64,000 nucleotides of DNA from Aedes albopictus (Eukaryota; Arthropoda; Insecta; Diptera; Culicidae). The notes beneath the pieces are model-generated. The model ran no database searches, was not told where the DNA came from, and worked only from the letters and a program-made list of their open reading frames with translations. This document shows positions 56,268 through 64,000 of the stretch, piece after piece. The translations under genes were made by a program, and so were the position numbers. The DNA lies in NCBI RefSeq assembly GCF_035046485.1, contig NC_085137.1:441692334-441756333 (forward strand), written 5' to 3'. Numbering within the stretch: the stretch's first letter is position 1; each line of letters opens with the position of its first letter.

Positions 56268-57942
56268 CAGTGGTGTTCATCCTGCGGCCCGCGGGCCGCA
56301 TGCGGCCCTCCATGCCTTAAGATGCGGCCCGCGGAGTACTTTAAGACGAATCGAAATTTTTGAACGATTATTTGAAATAACTCGTTAAATTTATTAGGAA
56401 ATCAAACAAAAAAAAAATGCTGATCAATTTTCACAGTGTTGAACACAAATTAAATGATAAATCAAAAAGAACAATCCGTTCTGGTAAGATTCGAAATCGC
56501 AACTCCGAAATATTTCGGCATTTCAGCTAAGTCACGAAGCCAGCTTATAGTTATTTATAAGTGGTACGAATCAAATGAAAGTTTGTTAAAAATGTAATCT
56601 TAAATCATTTGAAAATTAGTTGCAGTTTTTAAGCGCAGTCAATGCAACGCTGAGCAAATATTTCACATTTCGCCTTTCCGAAGAACATAGAAACATAAAG
56701 TACGAAGTTTTTGACAAAATTCTCAACAAATCTCAACTTGGTTGCCAATATTGTTTAATTTTCACTGTTTTTTTTTTTTAATTTCTATTATAAAACTCAC
56801 ACATTTTTCAAAACAAAACTTACGAATCTAATTCGAATTGTCCAAGCAAAATCCCTGAACGAACTTAAAGAAAAAAAATCTCAGGCGTGATTCATAAAGC
56901 GTCTCCTGTGCCCTTTTGGAGAAACTCCAGGAAAAATTTTAAGCAATTCTAAGCGAAATATATGGAGAAACTCAAATCATCCTGGAGAAAATAAACCTGA
57001 AGAAACTTAATGAGAAAGTTGTGGCGATACTGCATGGAAATTATAGGAGCATCTCCTAGAAAAATGTTCTAGTGCCACTGTAACAGAAATTTCTTGAACA
57101 ACTTTAGAATAAATTCCTCAAGCAACAAAAAGAGAATTTTCAGGTGTAACTACAAACAAGATTCCAGGACCAACTGCATCAAGACACAAAAGATGCCTGG
57201 AAAGCCTGAGGAAAATTTGAACAATAAATTTGAAGCAACTTATGCAGCAAATTTATAAGATAATGTTGAAGAAACTTCCGGAAACAATTGTTAAAAATCT
57301 ATTTTTTGAAGAAATTTAATGATGAAGTATTTCATCAACTTTAGAAGAGAAGAGAATTTACTAAAATCTTCAAGAATCTCTTGGAAAATTTTTGGAAATA
57401 TCCGGAAGCTATTCTAGGAGAAATTCTTGGAAACGATTAATGAGGAATTCCTGGAGTAACTTCAGGGCAGTTCCAAAGGCAAATCTAAGAGGAGTTCTTG
57501 GAGGTGTTCCAAGAGAATTCTAGAAAATCTAAAAGAAATTTCTCGGAAACCTTCTGGAGCAACTCCACAAGAAATTTCAGGAGAAAATCCAGCAAACCTT
57601 TTTGGAGCGATTCAAAAGAAATTCTTGTAAAAGCTGCTTGGCAAGTTCTTGAAGTAGCTTCAAGGCAATTCTAGGGGCAACTTCTTAATTGTTTGTTTGA
57701 ATTTCAATTTGAAGCTCAAACGTTTTTCTCAACCAAACTTATGAATCTAAATTGAACTCAACGAAGGGCAATAGATTATACAGTTTGACCCTTACACAAG
57801 TTCCGAACAGTTCAAATTTTTAATGAATATGCTTTAGAATTGTTCTTTTTGTTGTTTTTGTGCGTCGATGTTTTATGCGGCCCGCAGGTCGATCCCGAAT
57901 TGCAAATTTGGCCCGCGGTATCCTTAAGCCTGAGCACCACTG
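56268..57942. mobile_element. Non-autonomous hAT element, 8-bp TSD ATGTAGAC
   Basis: Ends CAGTGGTGTTCATCCTGCGG and TCCTTAAGCCTGAGCACCACTG-like. ATGTAGAC lies at 56260-56267 and 57943-57950. Subterminal GCGGCCCGC motifs (56287-56335, 57876-57916) are typical of hAT elements. The interior has no transposase and resembles degenerate minisatellite at 56920-57680. Confidence 0.92.
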
Positions 57943-57965
57943 ATGTAGACTATCCATAACCAGCC

Positions 57966-59981
57966 CACAGTGGGAAAAATCGACCCAAAAAACGGATCTT
58001 TTAACGCCGCTGGTTTCGGTACGTGAAGTTGACCATTTCTGACGTAAAAAAATACGAGAAATCGATTGGTGCTAATTTCATTCACCGCACGGCACGGGAA
58101 GTAGTCCATTTTGCCCCATTTTGCCCTTTTTTCATACAAAAAGAGAATTAAAATGTACTTTCAAACAACTAACACGACTGTAGATCATTCAAAATAGCTG
58201 CAGGTGTAATTAGAAGTTCATAGGAATCATAAGAATACATGAAAAATCCTCTTAAATGCTTATTTTGCCCTATATGCCCCAACAACTTTCGGATATTCAC
58301 AATTTTTCCTAATTATGAATGAATTTTTAATGTTACTGACTTAAAGTTGATTTGTTTGGCATAAACAAAAAGCGGTAGATCGTTTATCACCAGAATAATC
58401 TTCGGGAGTTGTCCAATTTGCCCCATTTTGCCCTATTTTCATGAAAAAATGAGATTCATAATGTTTTTATGAAAAGCAAAAACGTAACAACTGCTATGGA
58501 ACGTTAAAATTAGTTTCAGGTGCAATTGGAAGCTAACAGTTATCATGCGTATATATGAAAGATATTTTCCCTATTTTACCCTACATGCCCCTAAAACTGC
58601 TGGATAATAACATATTTTGTATGATTATGTAATGTCGCTGGATGCAAAACATGAAGCCCTGGATCATTTTTGATATATACAAATGCCGTTTATCGATTAA
58701 TACTACAATCATTCTCGGAATGGTATATATATAGCTGTCCATTTTACCCCAATTTGTCCTGATTTTGTCATGTAGTGAATAAATCAATTTGCCCTGATTT
58801 TTTGTCAAGTAATGAATAAATTAAATTCCCTTATTAGCATTGGTACAGAAACCAATCTTATCAAAAAGACATATATATGAATGTTTCTATAATTTCAGCT
58901 TTTGATGGGGAACTAAGGGCATAATAAGCATTTTATAAAATATGTCAACTATGCGCTAAACTGATTAAATGGGGCGTCTCAAATCAAATTATATATATTT
59001 AAGATGCCCCATTTAATCAGTTGTGTGCATATTTAGGCATATGGGCCACAAATTAAGATTAGGGTTAATGCTTATTATACCCTGTATTCCCCACCAAAGT
59101 CATATGTTTTAACTGTCCTTTTGATTACATTGGTTCCAGTAACAAAAGTCCATCAGTTTGGACATAAGCAAATGGGGGAAATCAATTCATTCATAACGCG
59201 ACAACAAATCAGGGCAAATTGGGGTAAAATGGACAGCTATTTGTACCCTCCCGTGAATGATTCTAAACCTTATCGATAAACCATATTTGTATATATCAAA
59301 AATAATCTAGGATTTCATGGATTGCAACCAGTGACATTTCAAAATAATAGAAAAAATGTTATCATCCAGCAGTTTTAAGTTTTTGGTAAAATATTCTTCA
59401 TTTATGCGCATGATAGCTGTTAGCTTCATATTGCAACTAAAAATAATTTCAACGTTCCATTACAGTATCTGTTTCTTATAAATGCATTTTAAATCTCATT
59501 TTTCTATGATAATAGGGCAAAATGGGACAAATTGGACAACTACTGAAGAAGATTCTGGTCATAACAGATCTAGCGCTTCTTGTTTATGCAAAAAAAAGAA
59601 AATCAAATCAGTAACATTATAAATCCATTCATAATCATGTAAAATTCACAATTTCCAGCAGTTGTTGGGGCATACGGGGCAATATAAGCATTTAAAAGGA
59701 TTATTCATATATGTTTATGATTTCTATTAATCTCTAATTACACCTGCAGTTATTTTCATTGATCTACAGTCGTGTTAGTTGTTTGAAAGTACATTTTAAT
59801 TCTCTTTTTGTATGAACAAAGGGCAAAATGGGGCAAAATGGACCACTTCCCGTGCCGCGCGGTGAATGAATTTAGCACCAATCGATTTCTCGTACTTTTT
59901 TACGTCAGAAATGGTCAACTTCACGTACCGAAACCAGCGGCGTTAAAAGATCCGTTTTTTGGGTCGATTTTTCCCACTGTG
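57966..59981. mobile_element. 2.0-kb palindromic element with CACAGTG ends, 5-bp TSD CAGCC
   Basis: The ends read CACAGTGGGAAAAATCGACC and its complement. CAGCC lies at 57961-57965 and 59982-59986. The two arms are collinear over about 1 kb each and meet near 58980 at ATTTAATCAGTT-type sequence. Both arms contain repeated GGGGCAAAATGGGGCAAA. Mirror-image open frames (57924-58139 minus, 59808-60008 plus) are the same sequence read from both arms. A CAC-type terminus with 5-bp TSD fits the Transib group better than hAT or mariner, but no transposase is present. Confidence 0.85.
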
Positions 59982-59986
59982 CAGCC

Positions 59987-60431
59987 CCTAGCACTGGAAA
60001 TCGAATAATTACGCGAAATTTCACTGCACGAGTTTTTTTCTCTCTTTTTACGTACGACGAACCGCACCAAAGCAGCTAGCCGAAATGTTCTTCATCACCG
60101 TTCGATTTTCACTTCGCCAGATTCACTTGTTGAATCAACCTTCAATTCACACTCCACAAAAGCTCTGTGGTAGGTACTTTAAAGTTGGATTTTACCGTTG
60201 TACTTTTTTCTTGTCGGTAAAATGTCTGTTTACAATTGTCTTCGTCTAGGGAGGATACAAGCAAATGTGTGACTGTGTGGATTGTTTTGCATAGGAATAA
60301 AATAACCTAGAATTTTTTTAAATGTAAGAATGTAAATTCGTGCATTCGTCTCCACCAGATATTTTTTCGAAATTTCTCAAATGTTACTTGGGTTCACGCC
60401 TGAAATAATGTTATAGGAACTGACAAAGTTT
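59987..60431. other. No gene recognised
   Basis: Unassigned sequence between repeats. Confidence 0.4.
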
Positions 60432-60510
60432 TACTGCCGCTACTCACATAACAGTCCCATCTTTGCTGGGTTTCCTTTTCATATGGGACTGTTTTGCGAG
60501 TGGGGGCAGT
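60432..60510. repeat. Small hairpin repeat, copy 2
   Basis: ACTGCCGCTACTCACATAAC and AGTCCCAT face ATGGGACTGTTTTGCG and AGTGGGGGCAGT, with TTTGCTGGGTTTCC in the loop. The relative at 29717 has the loop inverted. Confidence 0.7.
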
Positions 60511-61211
60511 TTAGCTCTAGCTAATTTTTGTAATGAGGTATTCAATTTATTGATGAAGCTCATAAGAGAATTTTGTTCTAAACATCTAGAACTTTAAGTT
60601 ACATCAACTGAGTCTCAAGAAGAGTTTTAGAAAAAGTTCCTATAAATTTCAAGCTGACGACTTAGTGGACCATCAAGTTGACGTATTTTGTTACAGTTTA
60701 GCATATTTTTTTTCCAAATCCCTAAAAGAAAATATTGCTGGACATATTTGAACCATAAAAAAATATGGAACTTTCTTCTGTGGGGTTTTAGATGGAATTT
60801 TTGTATTTTTTTTTTTTCAAAGAAAAACTCAAGAAATTATTCGAATGAGTGTTATCAGTTATTATACCATTTAATTCGGCCCTCTTTTGCTCATCCTTTG
60901 ACAAATACGCAATTTTGTCAGGAACTTTTTGGAGAAGGTTTTCCAGCGATTCCAAAATTACTAGGAATAACAAAACACATCTCTTAGAAAATCGAGAAGA
61001 TATTGAGTAAACCTCGCAAAAGATTATAGGGATCCATTTACGAGGATTCTAAAGATAATATCAGAAGAGATCCTTAATTTTTTTTCGTAAATCTCTAGAG
61101 GAATTACTTAGCAATACTCAGTGTACACAGGTCAAGGAGTAAAATTATGTTTGTAAAACTACATACTTACATATGCTGTGAAAACCAATTTTGGAACAAT
61201 CAGATGATTGC
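60511..61211. other. No gene recognised
   Basis: A 99-codon Phe/Lys-rich frame at 60688 has no motif; low-complexity T-rich sequence explains it. Confidence 0.4.
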
Positions 61212-61430
61212 TAGGGTATCGCGCCACTTGGGCGGTGGCTTCTATATTCGTCTGTTTTCCACTATAACTCAGTCAATTTTGAACCAATTGACTTGAAATG
61301 TTGTACACGGGTAGATACTATACCTATCTCACCACATTCCAAATGTTGTATCAATTGGTTCAAATTTAACTAAGTTTTAGTGGAAAACAGACGAATATAG
61401 AAGCCACCGCCCAAGTGGCGCGATTCTCTA
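61212..61430. mobile_element. 219-bp palindromic MITE sharing a core with the Y-inserted MITEs
   Basis: TAGGGTATCGCGCCACTTGG is mirrored by CCAAGTGGCGCGATTCTCTA. The core CTCAGTCAATTTTGAACC and AAATTTAACTAAGT resembles that of the elements at 21305 and 24804, although the outer ends differ. Confidence 0.82.
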
Positions 61431-61434
61431 TGAT

Positions 61435-63301
61435 CAGGGATAGGAAATATCATGCAATGTAAAAACAATGATAACTTGTTTTCTTTCCACTATCTTCTTT
61501 TACGTGATTTTTTGGCTTGGTTCAGCCACTAATCATGGTTTCATGATTCAGGTTGTTGTAATGCAACCTTTGCGTTACGTTTTAGATAATTGTTGTAGAA
61601 AAAAGCAAATTAGGTGATGGCACTATGATGAACATGCACTTTGGAGCTATAAACTTATTTCATAAAATATGATTTATATTATTCTGACGAAAAGTTGTGA
61701 GCTGGGTCATGAAATACTGAAGAATGTACTCTGGAATCATGAATCTAATTTAAGGACAAACGTATAGGAATCCCAGTTCTACAAGTTGAACCTAAAATGC
61801 ACAAACCTCAAGACGTAAACTTCTAACAATAGTGTAAATTCTATTTTGTGTTTGTTAATTTATCATTAGCTTGAAATAAGAAGGTTCATTGGATTTGTCC
61901 AGGTTTTTATGCCATTTGTGCGTATAAAATCGCGATTACGTGAAAAAGTCAATCGTCATGGGATTTTAACGAGCTTGTCCTCAAGAAAACATAAGCATGG
62001 TTCATGTTTTTAGTATTTGCTATTCAGCTTTAATATTTTGTTAACGCGAAATGACACACAGTGTCGTAAAATCGTGAAGCATGCATGTTGTAAGCATGAA
62101 TATAATTAATGCTTATGTTCGTAATTCATGACTCTAGATATTGCAACAATATATAAACATTATTTGAATCGGGCATTTCTTTTTCAATTTTCGATGGTCA
62201 CACTAACCAAACCAAGTGAAGGATGACAGATTTATTGGACGTTCCTTAGTATAAAGCACGATGTCAGTACCGGAGCATTGCATGTCCTTTCTTCATCGAG
62301 GCACATTGTGTGGACCATGAACTACACCGCACTTTGACAAAGAGGAGCAACACAAGCAACACCCTACAAAACCAATTAATGTCCGAGTCATGTAGTCTGC
62401 TGAACTCCTTAGGGGTCCGAATCCCGTGGTCACTAATAGAAGTATTTGTCCATCAGCAGCATAATATCCAACGCAAATTCAGGAGCCTCACGGTCTTCAA
62501 GGTTATATCTAAACCAACATGTGAAAATGACGGAATAACCATTGCAGGCCTCAGCTTCTTCCGACTGTCCTAGGCGTATTTCAATTTATTTATGAAAACT
62601 TGTTGCGTTATCAGATAGATGAGAGTTTACTGATAAAAGGAGTTACTGATGGAAGATTTCATGAAAGATTGGATATACGCTTAGGGGGTATTATGAAGTT
62701 ATATGACTTGGAGTCATGTTCCCAGGCATCAGAGTCATGACTTCATGAAATCATAACCTCGTGTCATGATGAAATCACTGAGCGTCGTATGTTATTTCCT
62801 TAAGACTTTTTTCGGCCATCTCAAACCCTTCTCTCCCGTCGTAGACTTTTGTTCATTTAAAACTTTCGAAATTTGTATAGAGCGTAGACTTTGGCCAGAC
62901 CCCTCCCTGCACCATAAGAGGCTACGTAATTTATGGACAGGCCCTAAACGAGAAAACCTTCGGATACCCTTCATGAAAAAGATTTTCACGATAACCATCG
63001 TTTAGGTCATGATTGCGTTGATAATAGCATAATAGCAGATTATTAGATAACCATCGTTTAGGTCATGATTTCATGACTTGTAGTGGTATGGTTTATGGTT
63101 TCGTTATTTTTTTTTATCGTGCATTCGACAACGAGATTAGCCCATGCATACGTGGGCGCTCGCTTTCTTTTTTTTTTTCGAAATGCGTTTGTGTAACAAG
63201 AAAAGCCTTGTCGTATAAATGTATAACTCCTGCTGAAAAAATCTTAATTTTGCAACTTGTGTCATAATTAAATACCTATTTCATGACATTTCCTATCCCT
63301 G
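61435..63301. mobile_element. Non-autonomous hAT element, 8-bp TSD TCTATGAT, TCATGA-rich
   Basis: Ends CAGGGATAGGAAATATCATG and CATGACATTTCCTATCCCTG. TCTATGAT lies at 61427-61434 and 63302-63309. The interior is scattered with TCATGA/TCATGATT motifs, possibly subterminal transposase-binding repeats. It holds a direct duplication of GATAACCATCGTTTAGGTCA (62991, 63049) and a MITE relic near 62930. No transposase frame. Confidence 0.92.
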
Positions 63302-63309
63302 TCTATGAT

Positions 63310-63647
63310 GTTTGAATATTTAAATCAGTTCAAAGTTTTCTAGCTCGATTTCCTATGGATGTATTTATTTCGTCCTAACAAAAATACATCATTTTTTAAC
63401 ATAATTACATTTAACAAACAAAACAACCCCGCATAAACACCAAATTTCGTGGATCTTAATCTATAATAGGCACGACGATTCTAATTTCCATTACGAAAAG
63501 TAGTTGGATCGTCCAGGACTCAAATGTCTTCATGTGGATACGCCCTGTGCATAAAAAAATGATTCCTCGAAGTTTTCAGAAAAAATGTCTTCTATATGTG
63601 TTACTACAGTGGAGACAGTTTTTCGGTTCGCGCCATCGTTCGCTATT
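63310..63647. other. Upstream sequence, nothing recognised
   Basis: No repeat or gene recognised before the possible promoter. Confidence 0.35.
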
Positions 63648-63685
63648 TATATATAAAACCAACAAAATTTAGAAACACAGTCATC
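63648..63685 (+). promoter_or_regulatory. Candidate core promoter (TATA box plus initiator)
   Basis: TATATATAAAA at 63648-63658 is followed about 30 bp later by CACAGTCATC (63676-63685), an arthropod initiator-like motif at the correct spacing. The downstream 300 bp lack repeats and long frames, as expected of a 5' UTR. The gene itself would lie beyond the window. Confidence 0.4.
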
Positions 63686-64000
63686 GAATGTTACGAATCA
63701 CATCGTTCGGACCCACAGCAAAAGTTAACCTTCATCCCGAGTCACTTAAAACGTCCCACGTTCTGAGAAATTCGACCCCTACCAAAAGCTCTTCCATAGC
63801 CAAAAACTTCCTAAAGTGTCCGAACCACAGCGATCAAAATTCGATTAACTGGTCGACCCACACAAAAGAGCGCCAAATTTACCCAAACGTATGGGCCTGC
63901 TCGGGTTGCCTGCTACATGCATGCATGGGTTCCATCCTAATGATCGGCACGCAAAGCAGACAAGCGACAATAACGACGACGACCGACGAAAACGATACCT
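63686..64000. other. Possible 5' UTR, no coding frame
   Basis: Repeat-free, moderate GC. Ends in (GAC)-rich sequence at the window edge. Confidence 0.3.

Noticed and set aside
57924..58139. Similar open frames in opposite orientation at 57924 and 59808, suggesting a conserved gene pair
   Set aside because: They lie in the mirror arms of the same palindromic element, so similarity comes from the inverted repeat.
1..64000. tRNA, rRNA and viral genes
   Set aside because: No cloverleaf, rRNA core or viral protein signature was seen; the only retroviral-like motifs belong to Copia and Gypsy remnants.

Overview
The window looks like nuclear DNA of a culicine mosquito, most likely an Aedes-type genome. 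The reasons are one intron-bearing dipteran-like gene (Elp2) in about 64 kb, a very dense load of palindromic MITEs, hAT non-autonomous elements, non-LTR, Copia and Gypsy remnants, and blocks of an EcoRI-rich 23/24-bp minisatellite. The species is inferred; nothing in the sequence names it. There is no sign of bacterial operons, CRISPR, tRNA or rRNA. Layout: 0.75-4.76 kb is an 86-bp satellite (about 46 copies, two subfamilies, dimeric higher-order structure), which runs directly into a 24-bp minisatellite. From 5.6 to 12.8 kb lie nested DNA elements (a 2.65-kb TA-flanked element with another inside it, a 606-bp hAT MITE), a broken R1-like LINE with two insertions, and an antisense RpS4 retropseudogene. 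From 12.9 to 18 kb is a long 23-bp minisatellite block with dispersed repeats. From 18.9 to 25.4 kb is a Russian-doll structure: a retroposon-like repeat (called Y here) is split by a 3.75-kb long-TIR element (X), which itself holds a second, complete Y copy; several further MITEs hit both copies. From 25.7 to 29.3 kb is more minisatellite, split by two MITEs, then the 3' end of a Gypsy pol. The only confident protein-coding gene is Elp2 (31995-36301, + strand, five coding exons, 787 residues by my count), the WD40 subunit of the Elongator tRNA-modifying complex. Its third intron carries a LINE reverse-transcriptase fragment and a hammerhead-like motif. A decayed minus-strand fragment with a J-domain signature lies just upstream. 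From 37 to 43.8 kb are inverted minisatellite and a minus-strand Copia element (40097-43024, TSD AAAAT) with gag, zinc knuckle and protease but no integrase or RT. Its two LTRs carry different MITEs at the same nucleotide position, the most puzzling observation here. From 44 to 64 kb are more MITEs, a GC-rich stretch with an initiator-like motif and a splice donor (possible 5' exon), an 800-bp-duplicated minisatellite, a dead Jockey-like LINE, a 55-bp LINE-tail insertion with a perfect TSD, a second hammerhead-like motif, two hAT elements with 8-bp TSDs, and a 2.0-kb palindromic element whose ends read CACAGTG with a 5-bp TSD. A TATA/initiator pair near the right edge may be the promoter of a gene lying beyond the window.
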